The notes below the pieces were generated by a model, which saw nothing but the letters and a program-made list of their open reading frames with translations, had not been told where the DNA came from and made no database searches. A program made the position numbers and the translations under genes. This document shows, piece by piece, positions 1 through 10,679 of a DNA stretch of 64,000 nucleotides. Each line of letters opens with the position of its first letter. Position 1 is the first letter of the stretch. The DNA is from JADJXV01 sp046328995 (lineage in GTDB: Bacteria > Bacteroidota > Ignavibacteria > Kapaibacteriales > UBA961), in the NCBI GenBank assembly GCA_046328995.1, contig JAXLVN010000006.1:186001-250000 (forward strand). The letters run 5' to 3'.

Positions 1-485
1 CGCCACGCATCAATTTCCAGCTTTTCGGTGGAACAAATACGGCTTCCGTTAGCGCGCAGTATCAGGCAAGCGAGGACAGAACGCAATTCTCCGGCAATGC
101 TATAAATAGTAGAAATACAACGCTTTCAGCTATGCATTCAATCGCTTTTGAGAGTTCGCTTTCCTTTACCACACTTGCAATGAAAAACAATGGAGAAACC
201 GGTGGCTCGGCGGGTATCAGTACGTCGATTACCACTATCAACGAAACCATTGGCTACAGCATATTCGACAAAACCCTCGCGCTCAGCGCCTCGCTTGGTA
301 TGAATTTCATCAAAGCTGTCACGGAAAATTCCCAATTTTTTGTGCGGGGTACTGCCTCCTATTCTGCCGGCGCATGGGGGAATCTCGGGCTCTCACTGAT
401 GAGCAATAGCTATTCGTACACGGCCACCGGCGCGTTGTCCTATTCCGAATTTCAGGCGAGTTTGCAGTATGGCGTGTCGTTTTGA
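1..485 (+). CDS. C-terminal part of an outer-membrane beta-barrel protein (5' end outside window)
   Basis: The frame is open from base 3 to the TGA at 483-485, so the start lies before the window; an internal ATG at 132 is not a convincing start. The visible ~160 residues alternate polar and hydrophobic residues in short strands (for example SLSFTTLAMKNN and GALSYSEFQASLQYGVSF), and the chain ends in Phe, the usual terminal residue of BAM-inserted outer-membrane barrels. The family is not identifiable from this fragment. Only 53 nt separate it from the giant secreted protein downstream, so the two are probably co-transcribed and the barrel may help export or anchor its neighbours (inference). 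Confidence 0.7.
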   Translation, partial: PRINFQLFGGTNTASVSAQYQASEDRTQFSGNAINSRNTTLSAMHSIAFESSLSFTTLAMKNNGETGGSAGISTSITTINETIGYSIFDKTLALSASLGMNFIKAVTENSQFFVRGTASYSAGAWGNLGLSLMSNSYSYTATGALSYSEFQASLQYGVSF

Positions 486-538
486 CGCGCACTACAATTA
501 CTACAACACATATATTTTATCCATAGATACAGTTCATC

Positions 539-3500
539 ATGAGTACACGGTTACCCCTTTATCGCGGTATTAAACTACTTCTTACAAGCGCATTTCTCCT
601 CGCTTTCGCTTGCCCGGCTCTCCTTGCTCAAACGGTGACCGTGCAAACGATTTTCCTCCGCAATCCCATCCCCGCCGACCTCGGCTCCTGGCGTAATGAC
701 CCGAATATCGCGCAGATTATCATTAGTTCCAATCAGGCGCTGCCTGAGGCGTATATCGGGATTGAAATTTTTCGGAATGGAAGCACCACCGCCGTCGCGT
801 ATTCCAAAATCAACGACCGCTTGCAGTCGTTTCCTACGCAAGCGAATATCCCGAGAATTATCAATCAATTAGAGATACAGCGGAGCAGTGATTTCAAAAT
901 CGATGAATCGCTCGAAACCCAAGCTGCGACTACCAATTTACTCCCCGAAGGCGATTATACATTTTGCGTTACCGTCTATCGGCGCGATCAAAACCGCGCC
1001 TTCGTGCCGATTACCAACGCCAATCAACAGCAGCGCTCGTGTACGCCGTTCCGCATTACCATTCCGAATCAGGTGCAATTGATCTTTCCGCTGAATCAGT
1101 CGCGGCAGCCGGCACCGAACACGCCAACGACGTTTACGTGGACCTCGGTAAATGTGCCGAGCGGTGTGGCAAAATATCGGCTCGTTGTGGTGGCTATGTT
1201 CCAAAATCAAATCGAACAAACCGTGCTCAGCGATGTGTTTTCGCGTGTGTCACCCGTGCGTGAACAGCATGTGATTGTCGATGAAATACTATTTACGACG
1301 AGCAGTACACAGATGTTCTATCCGGCTATTTTACAATTACTTAACCGTATTCCATGTGTCGGCAAATTCGCTTGGCAGGTGCAGTTGCTCGACGCGAATA
1401 ATCGTCCGCTTGCCTCGCGCGGCGCATCCGACGGACGCAGTGAAATCTGGACATTCCGCCTGCAGGAGCAAGGGGATTGTTCATCCGTCGCCTGCACCGG
1501 TACGATGCGCTTCGAACCCTACTACCCGCTGCCGAATGATACTATCCCCTGGATTGCGCCGCCGATTGCCGTGCGCTGGGGCGATTTCTGCGCAACGATG
1601 ATGGGTTGTTCTTATACACTTAAAATCAACGCTCCCTCCGGCATGTTGGGTGAAAATACCCGCGACCTCAACTGGGGCGGAACATCAGGCAGTATCTTTG
1701 CAGCACAAGGAATTACGACTGCCGCGAATCGTGAGGAACGTGCTTCGATTCTCATCACGAATTGGCTCAACTCAGCCGGCGCGCCTTCTGTGCTTCTCAA
1801 TGATCAGTTACGCCGGGGTGAACAGTATTCATGGACAGTGACCGGCACCTTGCGCCGTGGCACGGCAGCGAACAATCAATCCTTCCCCGTGACGACGAGC
1901 GGCGCGTTTAACCTCGGTTTACGCCAACCAATTACACCATCTCCGGCGAATGACTCGACGATTGATACAAGTGCGAGTATTCAGCTCAAATTTACCATCC
2001 CGGCGCCGGCTAAACTGATGTATGACAATCCCGACATCGTCTCGCTCGACCGAAGCGGTACGGGCGCGCTGCGTTTTGCCTCGGCGCGGGAGAGAATCCG
2101 CGTGGTTGTCTCGCGGAATGCTGATTGCTTTGCGCCTATTATTACACAAGTTATCACGCCGAATCCCGGTATAATGGGTTCGAGAAGTGAGATTGAACAG
2201 CTCAGCCGCGACCTTTTCGGCGAAAAAACACTACCGATTGCGCAGCGCCTCGCCGAGGGAAAATACTACTGGCGCGTCGAGTATCTCGATGCAGATAATG
2301 GTGACCGCGTGTACCGTTCAGGGCAGATTTGGAATTTCACCATACGCGCCGGTGGTGGCTCTACGACGAGCACAATTACCGCAAATGAGTGTATCCGTAT
2401 TTCGCCGAAATCACCCGAACACTTTGCAACGATTAGTGATAGCAGAATTGACTTTTCCGTGCAGGTGCGACCTGCGATTACTGCATCTGCCGTGCGCGGC
2501 GGACGTTTTCGGGTGTGGGAATTACAAACAATGAATCAAAATCCGAATGATGTGATTGGACGCGCTCCTCTCTACGAAGCATCGTTTACCGGTAATAATG
2601 AACGCGACTTCCGGATGACGGTCGCTCCAAGCACACCGGCAGCCGCCTCCGTGTGGAGTTTGCCGTTTTTGAATTCTGCGCCGACGCGATTCACCCCACA
2701 GAACGGGAAAATTTATGTCTGGCAATTTGCACTTACCATCGACGGCCCAACTATTCGGCAGGATAGAGTTGCCTGCTCCGCCACGCAGATTGTGAGTTCG
2801 ACCGCGGTTTTCATGTACCGCACACAATGCGAGGATAATTGCATCAAACCGACGCCGACGAATACCACTCCGGCGACGCAGCCGATTGCGGTCGGCGCTG
2901 TTCTCACGATTGGGAATTTCACGGCGCGGCTCACGAGCGTGAGCGGCACACCGGGAAATTTAAGCGGCGAAGCAATTGTGAATGTCGATGCATTTCGCGC
3001 CGGAATGATGGTGGAATTCCGTGGAATTCAGGTCAATAGCGCCATGGAAGTCTATAGCGGACAAATGACCGGCAAGCTCGCGCCGAGCTCGCCATTGCCT
3101 GCTGATCAAGCAAATTTATTACAATCAGCCACACGCCTTACACGCGCGCAAGTCGAAAGTATGCATGGTCTTGCTTCGGATGCAACGCGTCTTGTGAGCG
3201 GCTTCGCGGGTTTTGCGCCGATGACTCTTCCGATTGGAATTGACCGCACTATCGAGGGTCAGCGCATCGTACTCGGCGTGATGGGCATGGTCTTCAAGCC
3301 CACCGACGCGCGGATGAATGTGGTGCTTTCGTTCCCGATGCCGTATTTCGGACCCGACGAACGCATCGGCTTTGAAGCGCGGAATCTGTGTTTTAGTAAT
3401 GCCGGTCTCGGACGTGAATTTCAGATCGCCCTCTATGATGATTTGGGATTTAATCTCGGGCAAGGGTCGTGGGCATTTCATTTTCTCGCGTCCCATAATG

Positions 3501-6500
3501 GCGATCCGGGGACATACGCGCAATTTGGGTGTAATGGATTTGAGCATATCCGTGTCAAAGGGCAATTGAAATTCAGTCGGAATTGTATTCGCCCTGCGCC
3601 GGATAATGACTCGACAGCAACGGCAAATCTTGATTTTACCACCCTTATCCGCGGTGACGGGAATTTCACCGCCTTTGCAACGATGAATCGCTGGTCGCCA
3701 ACCTCCTTACCCGATTTTCAAATGGCGATGGATACGATCGGCATTGACTTCTCGGACAAAGAAAATCTGCCGGGGATGGTCTTTCCTGCCGGCTATACCG
3801 GAACGACAGGAGACGGCTGGCGCGGCTTCTCGATGAAACGCCTAACGATGCAACTCCCTAATTCTATACGCACATTCGGCGAGGGACGCCTGCCAAATGT
3901 ATCGATTACGGGTATGCTCATCGACCGAACAGGACTGAGTATGGTAGCGCGCGCCGGTTCGATTATCCAATATCCGCAAGGGAATTTCAGCGGTTGGGGC
4001 GCAAGCATCGATAGCATCACGGTCGATATTCTCTCGAATTCCCTCCGGCGCGGGGAATTACTCGGTCGAATATCGGTACCAATTTTCACCCAACCGCTTG
4101 GCTATGCGGCTGTGCTCTCGCGGAATCCGGACGGAACATCGAATTTTGATTTGGGAATTCGTCCGACGTCCGACCTCTCGGCGCCGTTGTGGATTTCTAC
4201 CTTCACCCTCGAACAAACCTCTTATATTTCATTACGTTATACCACCGGTGGCAGCTCGGTCGTTCGGCGACCCGACGGTACATCCGAGACAGTGAGCGGT
4301 GGTTTTTCCGTCGCTGCCCGATTGAATGGTTCACTTACGATTCAGGGAGATACACCCGCTTCCACCACCGGACAACAGGTAAGCGGCATGAGTTTTCGCG
4401 GGATACGATTCCAAAATTTTGTGCTTTCGACCAATCGTGACCGCATGATTGAGCCCGGCGTGTGGTCGCTCGCTTCGCCACAACATGGATTCCTAATGAA
4501 CGAATCACCTGAACCACCACCGGAGGGTTCTGCGCCGCAAAGTCAGAATGGACGTACAAGCGGTTTCCCGGTATCAATTGACAGTATCAAATTTGTAACG
4601 AATCCATCTGCAAGTGGCAATCCTCGCATGGGGATACAATTCCGCATAGCAGCCAATCTCATGGGTGAACAGCGAGGCGGAAGTGCAAGTGGTGGGATTA
4701 ACGCGCTCAGCGGCAGCACGACGCTCTCGATTTATGGCGCATTCCAAGGCGGCGTGAATGAGGCGATGAGGTCGGGTTTTGACGGTGTACAGCTCGACGA
4801 ACTCGCCATCGATTTCGACGCAGGAGCAGTGCGGGCGAATGGTCGGGTGAGTTTTTATACTAATGATGCACAATACGGCACCGGTTTCCGTGGCGCCGTC
4901 TCAGCCACGTTTGTTCGAATGGTCACCGTGAATTGTGTTGTGCAGTTTGGTTCAAAGCCGATTGTCCCCGGCGGCAGCGAAGACTTCCGCTACTGGTATG
5001 TCGATGCCAATGCAATGTTCAATCGCGGCTTGCCTCTGCCCGGGGTGCCGGGTGTGGGAATTTACGGTTTTGGCGGCGGCGTATGGTATAATATGCGTCC
5101 CGACACGAACACCACAGCTCAGCAACGTCTGCAAAATCAGCAAGTTCCGACAGCAGTTACCGAAGCGCGCAATACTGCCGCAATTCCCGGTGCGCGTCCC
5201 GGCAGCACGAATTCCGGACTCGTCTATACGCCGAGTTACTCACAGGCCGGCGCGATTTTTGGATTTTTCGGGCAAATCACCTTCGGCACCTATCCATCGC
5301 CGGAAGCATTTAATTGTGACTTAAAACTCAGCTTTTCCTTTGCCAATGGACTCAATGAAATTTCACTCGCCGGGGACGGGTATTTCTTCACCAGACCGAC
5401 GGACAGGAATCGCAGCAATTCCGTTCGCTTGAATGTAAGTGCATTATTCCGTTATAATTTCCCGCGCACGGAATTTATTGGGAAGTTTAATTTTACCCTC
5501 GCTGCGCCGCCGGTCACTGCCGGCGGGGAAATCAATATGCTCTTTAATCCAAGTACGTGGTATATCAAGGCAGGCACTCCCCGCCCCGGCGAACGTATCA
5601 CGATGAGCATAGCGAATATGCTCAACGCAAGTGCGTATTTTATGTGCGGTATGGGACTCGAAGCGCCGGGAGCGTTGCCGGATGAATTTATCAGCCGATT
5701 GAGAAATTTTGGTGTACGTCAAGACTTTCTAACGCGTTGGCAGACCGGGAATCGCATACCTGATACTTCTCTCTTGTCCGGTAATGGATTCGCTCTCGGC
5801 GCAATGGCGACGCTTACCCTCGGTAATGCTCAATCGCAGGATATTTTCTATGCTTCGCTCAATGGCATGCTGGGTTTTGATATTTCACTCCTCAACTACG
5901 GTTCAGCCGCCCGATGCGGCAGCAGCGGACGCCCGATCGGCTGGAATGGATGGTATGCCCGCGGACAGATTTACGCCTCCATCGAGGCGGCCGTCGGGGT
6001 AAATATTAATCTCTTCGGAGCAAGCCAACGCTTTGATATTGGAAGAATTGGCGCGGGTTGCGCGTTAGAAGGCGGGATGCCGAATCCTGAATGGTTCCGC
6101 GCGCTCCTCGCCGGAAGAATCGATCTCCTCGGCGGACTCATCAGCGGTCCGTTTGAGTTTCAGGTGACGATTGGCGAGCCGTGCGCGCCGAACAGCAGTT
6201 TACTTGCTAATATTGCCTTGGTTAGTGGTGTCGTGCCGGAGAATGGATCACTCGACGTGCCGGTCGATGTACAGCCGCAATGTATTACTAATCTTGCCAT
6301 TAACAGAGAATTTGAACTCACGGAAAGCTATACGGACGGTTCGCGAAGGACACGAATTTTCCGTCTTGCCTTGCCGCGCTTCGAGGTACGTCTTGCAAAT
6401 AACAGCCGATCGCTTGACCCGTATAATTTCAGCGACACGCGGGAATATTCGACCTATCCTACGGTAAGCAATGGTTGGACAATTAACCCAAGTGACGCAA

Positions 6501-8173
6501 ATATGGCACTTGCGAGCTTGACCCAATCGCCGCTTGTGAGTCCGGTTCGCGGACGCTATGGAATATTCGTACAAGCACGAATTGAAGAATTAGACCCACG
6601 ATGTATCACAGCAGGACGCACCTGCGCTTCTTGGCTGCCAACGATGCAGGACGGTCAGCGCGCGCCCTATACTTCCCGTTCGACCGATACGCTTATACTC
6701 AGTTATTTCACCGTGGGTGACCCGCCGGATTATATTCCGCCGTCGGCTGTCCACGAGTCATACCCGCGGAATATGCAGCGGTATTACCTGCAAAATGAAT
6801 GCAAGAACGGCTATGTCCGCGCGCTTGGTGACTATAATTATCTCTTTACGCAAACGCCGCCGACGGGCTCGCGATTCGCCTATAAAGCGCGCTTTATCTC
6901 CTTGCCAAATAATCAGATACAAGAAGTTGACATTGCACGAACGACGGAAGAAATTCCTCTTGCCATCGGACAATCCGAAAATTATGGCGGTTTTGGTGCT
7001 GCTCTCTTCCGTATCCCACGGAGAAGCGGTACCATTATTCGCTTCACGACTCCGCCGGTAGAAAATAATCGTATCTATGCCGTGCAGATTATCCGCCGGA
7101 AAGAACGTGCCGAGGAACTTTCGTCGCCCACCATCGAGATACCGGCAGTGCTTACGTCTGCATTGCGTGAAAAATTACTCTATGCCACGCCGGGCGGAAA
7201 AACCGATATTCGGGCGCGTCTTCGTGCTGCATCTGCCAAACCCAATCTCGGTACGGCGGTACAAAGCAATGAAAAGCTGCTCTATGTCTTTTTCTTTAAG
7301 ACCAGCGTTCATAATACATTAGCGAGTAAAATGTCCGGCATTACTTTAGGACGTGGAGTAGCGAATCCACCATCTGTTCGCTCGGCACAATCCGGCGCGC
7401 AGGCATTGATGGAAATCAATGTACCGCTCACCGGTAGTGAATTATTCGACCCCGCCGAGGTTGAGAATATGTCGGTAAGAAATGGCGTGCTCGACTATGC
7501 CATTACCCCGCTCGTGATAATCGACGCGCAGACCACAGCCTCAGGATGGCACACAAGCTTCACCAATCCATTAGTATATAATGAGCTTGCATGGTTAAGA
7601 AGTAGGTTCTCCTATACAACACAGAATGTACCGGTCTCCTATTTACGCCTGCAGGATAATGGTGTCGCGCTGAATATTCCAAAGCGTGCAACTGTCGATG
7701 CTGCCTTTGTGAATCCACTTTCGGCCGGTGAAGTGAGCGCCGTAAGTGCGCAGAATGCGTCCATCAGCCGCTTGCTTACGACTACACCGAGCATAATTTC
7801 CAGCATGTCGAGTAGATTAGTGGGCTTTACTCTCAGTCAGTTAGGAGCATCATCAGGAGGATCGTCTTATTACCCGCTTCGTTTTAATCATGGGTTAATT
7901 GTACCGCTTGATTTTGATGATCTTAAGCAAGGCGCAACTACGAAATTCCTCCAAAATACCATCCCGACGAATCGCCTGACGGTGACGGAACGTGACCGGC
8001 TTTCGGCAATCATGGGACGGATGTATAATCCACCGTCAGGCGGCACGTATCAGGTGGATTTCAAATATCGTCCGCCCACGCCAAGCGGCTGCGGATCGGA
8101 TGTGGATAATTCGGGTGTGGGTATGATTAATCGAACGTTTGAGTATGGCACAACAGGCGTCGCACCTCGGTGA
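539..8173 (+). CDS. giant secreted multidomain protein, 2544 residues, unknown function
   Basis: A single uninterrupted reading frame. Residues 1-31 form a Sec signal peptide (basic start, hydrophobic LLLTSAFLLAFACPALLAQ). The first ~750 residues hold Ig/FN3-like segments introduced by Pro-rich linkers (for example TPSPANDSTIDTSASIQL). From ~790 to ~1890 come long beta-rich, Gly/Asn/Ser-rich stretches including GIYGFGGGVWYNM near residue 1510. Another Ig-like segment begins near 1896 (VPENGSLDVPVDVQP), followed by beta-rich sequence to the end. No catalytic motif and no T9SS sorting domain were seen at the C-terminus. The layout recalls the very large Bacteroidota surface proteins annotated with TANFOR domains, which I cannot verify here. 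It lies between a beta-barrel gene and an FN3 gene in what looks like one operon. Confidence 0.85.
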   Translation: MSTRLPLYRGIKLLLTSAFLLAFACPALLAQTVTVQTIFLRNPIPADLGSWRNDPNIAQIIISSNQALPEAYIGIEIFRNGSTTAVAYSKINDRLQSFPTQANIPRIINQLEIQRSSDFKIDESLETQAATTNLLPEGDYTFCVTVYRRDQNRAFVPITNANQQQRSCTPFRITIPNQVQLIFPLNQSRQPAPNTPTTFTWTSVNVPSGVAKYRLVVVAMFQNQIEQTVLSDVFSRVSPVREQHVIVDEILFTTSSTQMFYPAILQLLNRIPCVGKFAWQVQLLDANNRPLASRGASDGRSEIWTFRLQEQGDCSSVACTGTMRFEPYYPLPNDTIPWIAPPIAVRWGDFCATMMGCSYTLKINAPSGMLGENTRDLNWGGTSGSIFAAQGITTAANREERASILITNWLNSAGAPSVLLNDQLRRGEQYSWTVTGTLRRGTAANNQSFPVTTSGAFNLGLRQPITPSPANDSTIDTSASIQLKFTIPAPAKLMYDNPDIVSLDRSGTGALRFASARERIRVVVSRNADCFAPIITQVITPNPGIMGSRSEIEQLSRDLFGEKTLPIAQRLAEGKYYWRVEYLDADNGDRVYRSGQIWNFTIRAGGGSTTSTITANECIRISPKSPEHFATISDSRIDFSVQVRPAITASAVRGGRFRVWELQTMNQNPNDVIGRAPLYEASFTGNNERDFRMTVAPSTPAAASVWSLPFLNSAPTRFTPQNGKIYVWQFALTIDGPTIRQDRVACSATQIVSSTAVFMYRTQCEDNCIKPTPTNTTPATQPIAVGAVLTIGNFTARLTSVSGTPGNLSGEAIVNVDAFRAGMMVEFRGIQVNSAMEVYSGQMTGKLAPSSPLPADQANLLQSATRLTRAQVESMHGLASDATRLVSGFAGFAPMTLPIGIDRTIEGQRIVLGVMGMVFKPTDARMNVVLSFPMPYFGPDERIGFEARNLCFSNAGLGREFQIALYDDLGFNLGQGSWAFHFLASHNGDPGTYAQFGCNGFEHIRVKGQLKFSRNCIRPAPDNDSTATANLDFTTLIRGDGNFTAFATMNRWSPTSLPDFQMAMDTIGIDFSDKENLPGMVFPAGYTGTTGDGWRGFSMKRLTMQLPNSIRTFGEGRLPNVSITGMLIDRTGLSMVARAGSIIQYPQGNFSGWGASIDSITVDILSNSLRRGELLGRISVPIFTQPLGYAAVLSRNPDGTSNFDLGIRPTSDLSAPLWISTFTLEQTSYISLRYTTGGSSVVRRPDGTSETVSGGFSVAARLNGSLTIQGDTPASTTGQQVSGMSFRGIRFQNFVLSTNRDRMIEPGVWSLASPQHGFLMNESPEPPPEGSAPQSQNGRTSGFPVSIDSIKFVTNPSASGNPRMGIQFRIAANLMGEQRGGSASGGINALSGSTTLSIYGAFQGGVNEAMRSGFDGVQLDELAIDFDAGAVRANGRVSFYTNDAQYGTGFRGAVSATFVRMVTVNCVVQFGSKPIVPGGSEDFRYWYVDANAMFNRGLPLPGVPGVGIYGFGGGVWYNMRPDTNTTAQQRLQNQQVPTAVTEARNTAAIPGARPGSTNSGLVYTPSYSQAGAIFGFFGQITFGTYPSPEAFNCDLKLSFSFANGLNEISLAGDGYFFTRPTDRNRSNSVRLNVSALFRYNFPRTEFIGKFNFTLAAPPVTAGGEINMLFNPSTWYIKAGTPRPGERITMSIANMLNASAYFMCGMGLEAPGALPDEFISRLRNFGVRQDFLTRWQTGNRIPDTSLLSGNGFALGAMATLTLGNAQSQDIFYASLNGMLGFDISLLNYGSAARCGSSGRPIGWNGWYARGQIYASIEAAVGVNINLFGASQRFDIGRIGAGCALEGGMPNPEWFRALLAGRIDLLGGLISGPFEFQVTIGEPCAPNSSLLANIALVSGVVPENGSLDVPVDVQPQCITNLAINREFELTESYTDGSRRTRIFRLALPRFEVRLANNSRSLDPYNFSDTREYSTYPTVSNGWTINPSDANMALASLTQSPLVSPVRGRYGIFVQARIEELDPRCITAGRTCASWLPTMQDGQRAPYTSRSTDTLILSYFTVGDPPDYIPPSAVHESYPRNMQRYYLQNECKNGYVRALGDYNYLFTQTPPTGSRFAYKARFISLPNNQIQEVDIARTTEEIPLAIGQSENYGGFGAALFRIPRRSGTIIRFTTPPVENNRIYAVQIIRRKERAEELSSPTIEIPAVLTSALREKLLYATPGGKTDIRARLRAASAKPNLGTAVQSNEKLLYVFFFKTSVHNTLASKMSGITLGRGVANPPSVRSAQSGAQALMEINVPLTGSELFDPAEVENMSVRNGVLDYAITPLVIIDAQTTASGWHTSFTNPLVYNELAWLRSRFSYTTQNVPVSYLRLQDNGVALNIPKRATVDAAFVNPLSAGEVSAVSAQNASISRLLTTTPSIISSMSSRLVGFTLSQLGASSGGSSYYPLRFNHGLIVPLDFDDLKQGATTKFLQNTIPTNRLTVTERDRLSAIMGRMYNPPSGGTYQVDFKYRPPTPSGCGSDVDNSGVGMINRTFEYGTTGVAPR

Positions 8174-8203
8174 TGAGGGTGGAATTCCGGCACGATATAA
8201 TTT

Positions 8204-10342
8204 ATGATGAAATTACATACTATGATGAAATTTAAACTACTTATACTGACGTTCTTGACCTGTTCGACGGCAATTCTCCACGCGCAGAAGCCGCCGGCGA
8301 ACGACATTACCAATGGCAACATAGCGATTGATTCCATCCAAAAGTTACCACAAAAGCTGATTGGTGTAGCCCGTGCTACCGGCGACTCGGTCATCCTGCG
8401 CTGGGTGCCGAGTACGGTGGGCATGTGGCTCGCGCTGAGTACGTCCGGCGTGGTGATTGAACGCTTCGAAATGGATGCTACTACCAAGCAATTATCTACA
8501 ACACAACGTCTTACACCCGAACCGATCCGTGCGTGGGACTCTCTTAAGTGGAAGCCCGCCGTGCAGAAGAGTGATAACCCAATGTTCCTCCTCGCCGCCC
8601 AATGCTTACTTGGCGAGTGGAGCGTTCCCCAAACATCGAGCATCGAATCCTTCCGCACCGCCGTGGGGAATCAGGGGAATAAATTCACGTTCGCCATGCT
8701 TGCTGCCGACAATAATCCCCTTGCTGCCGAAGGACTTGGACTGCGATTTGTCGATAAATCGGTCAAACGCGGCGCGACGTATATTTACCGCATTTACCCC
8801 TCGAATAACGAGAAAATCTATCGTGACACCGCGATTATTCTCTGTGTGAATACGCCGTACACGGGTGGTACTGCGCCCACAAATCTCCGCGCAGACGAAC
8901 GTGAAGGCAGGGTGCTTCTGCAATGGGACGCACTGCCCGGCGCATCGTTCAGCGGATATTATATCTATCGCCAAGCCAAAGATGGTAAAGAAGGTAAACT
9001 CAATTCCCTGCCATTATTCACGCTCGTGCAACCCGGTAAAAAGACATACACCAATTCTTTTGAAGATACTGCTTCAGGTAATTATATTCCCTATACCTAT
9101 CGCGTGCGGGGTGTCGATATGTTCGGCAGTGAGAGTCCGGCTGCTGAAATTATCGCAATGGGACGTGACCGCACGCCGCCGCCTGCGCCAAGTATCAAAA
9201 AACCATTCGGTTACGCCGGTTCATCCATTCTTTTGGAATGGGAAATGCCTGCGCCGCCGGGCGATCTTGCGGGATTTGTGGTGATGAAAAGTGACTCCGC
9301 CGCTTCGCGGTATTATCCGCTGCACAAGGATTATTTACACAAAACGGCGACGCAGTTTGTCGATACGGCGGCGAGCGAAGACGAACCGTACTATACCGTT
9401 ATCGCGGTTGATACGGCGGGAAATTCGAGCGCGTTACAGATGGTGTATGCTGAGATGCGCGATACCATTCCACCGCAAACGCCGCAGGGTGTGCGCGGTA
9501 CTGTTGATACCAATGGCGTTGTGCGGATTATCTGGAATCTTGGCGAGGAAAAAGACCTCCTCGGCTACCGCGTGCTCTGGGCGAATCAACGCGATCATGA
9601 ATTTACGCAAAAGAGCAATCTTGTTCTGCTGGACACGGTATTCACCGATACTATTTTAATTCAAACACTTACGCCGAATGTGTATTATAAAGTTGTCGCT
9701 GTTGACACGCGGTATCTGCACTCAATTCCATCAGACATTATCGAACTCCGCCGTCCGGATGTCGTTCCACCGGAAACGCCGTTTATCCGCAGCGTTTTCG
9801 TCGAACCAAAGTCTGTACATTTGGAATTCGCGCCATCGGGGAGCAAGGATGTGAAAGAGCATCAGCTCGAGCGGAGAATTCCGGGCGAAACAGCGTGGGC
9901 ATTGTACGCGCAACTTACAGCAACAGCAAGCGCATACACCGATACATTGGTCATTCAAAACACAATGTACGAGTATCGGCTAATCGCCATTGACAGCAGT
10001 AATCTTGCTTCACTTCCCTCGCCGTCGGTCGTTGGGCGTCCGTATGATACAGGTGTGCGACCGGTCGTTGATAGTATTCGCTGTGTGTATGACTCGGTGA
10101 ATAATTCTGTCAAGATTTCCTGGGAATATCCTTCCAAACCGGTTGATAAATATTGGTTCGTGATTTATCGGGCGTATGATGAAAATGACCTGACGCAGCT
10201 TTCGGCTGTCGCATCGACTGCTCGTGAATTCACTGATTTCAAGCTTTTCGGGTTCGGGCGGTATCGGTATGCGATTCGTATGGTCAGTGAGCGTGGAGAA
10301 TCCCCGCTTTCTGAGGAAGTAACCGTAGCGGTCACCCGATAG
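8204..10342 (+). CDS. secreted protein with five FN3-like modules
   Basis: Signal peptide KLLILTFLTCSTAILHAQ follows two ATG pairs; I use the first (8204), but 8222 or 8225 would give a more compact signal peptide. No clear Shine-Dalgarno separates them. After an N-terminal region of ~220 residues, five fibronectin-III-like modules start near residues 223, 323, 420, 519 and 618, a regular ~98-residue spacing. Each opens with a Pro-rich turn (DTIPPQTPQG, DVVPPETPF) and has a conserved Trp or Phe in strand B and Tyr in strand C. There is no catalytic motif or sorting domain. The gene begins 30 nt after the giant protein, so it is likely a partner in the same surface complex (inference). Confidence 0.85.
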   Translation: MMKLHTMMKFKLLILTFLTCSTAILHAQKPPANDITNGNIAIDSIQKLPQKLIGVARATGDSVILRWVPSTVGMWLALSTSGVVIERFEMDATTKQLSTTQRLTPEPIRAWDSLKWKPAVQKSDNPMFLLAAQCLLGEWSVPQTSSIESFRTAVGNQGNKFTFAMLAADNNPLAAEGLGLRFVDKSVKRGATYIYRIYPSNNEKIYRDTAIILCVNTPYTGGTAPTNLRADEREGRVLLQWDALPGASFSGYYIYRQAKDGKEGKLNSLPLFTLVQPGKKTYTNSFEDTASGNYIPYTYRVRGVDMFGSESPAAEIIAMGRDRTPPPAPSIKKPFGYAGSSILLEWEMPAPPGDLAGFVVMKSDSAASRYYPLHKDYLHKTATQFVDTAASEDEPYYTVIAVDTAGNSSALQMVYAEMRDTIPPQTPQGVRGTVDTNGVVRIIWNLGEEKDLLGYRVLWANQRDHEFTQKSNLVLLDTVFTDTILIQTLTPNVYYKVVAVDTRYLHSIPSDIIELRRPDVVPPETPFIRSVFVEPKSVHLEFAPSGSKDVKEHQLERRIPGETAWALYAQLTATASAYTDTLVIQNTMYEYRLIAIDSSNLASLPSPSVVGRPYDTGVRPVVDSIRCVYDSVNNSVKISWEYPSKPVDKYWFVIYRAYDENDLTQLSAVASTAREFTDFKLFGFGRYRYAIRMVSERGESPLSEEVTVAVTR

Positions 10343-10679
10343 ATAGGTATGCGTCAGCCGTGTATAAATTATCGTTCTATTTCTTCACAACCGGTTAATT
10401 TCCCATCCCTCGGCTATGCCTTCTATGCGGCAAAAAATCGTTATATTGCACTTGAGTGACACCCTCAGGCGATATATTCCTGAAGCGTTTCTATCATCCT
10501 GCCACATGATGGAGCAATTCACGGCTGAGAGTCGCACTCATCCTCTCTACACTTGCATCGATGCCGAAGTCATTCCTTCGGCATAATAGGGCGCACTGCA
10601 AGGAGTTACTACATCATACTTACAATTGTATGCGCGGGTGGTGCCGTTGACCATCTGCCGTATAGGGTCATGGGGTGTT
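10343..10679. other. 337-nt non-coding gap with a 9-bp hairpin
   Basis: No credible gene was seen. The one clear structure is a perfect 9-bp inverted repeat at 10561-10584 (ATGCCGAAG, 6-nt loop, CTTCGGCAT), about 95 nt before the downstream start codon. No T-run follows it, so it is more likely a leader structure or operator than a terminator. Confidence 0.5.

Noticed and set aside
10626..10679. Longer N-terminus for the PorE-like protein
   Set aside because: The 18 extra residues precede a complete signal peptide starting at 10680 and would bury it.
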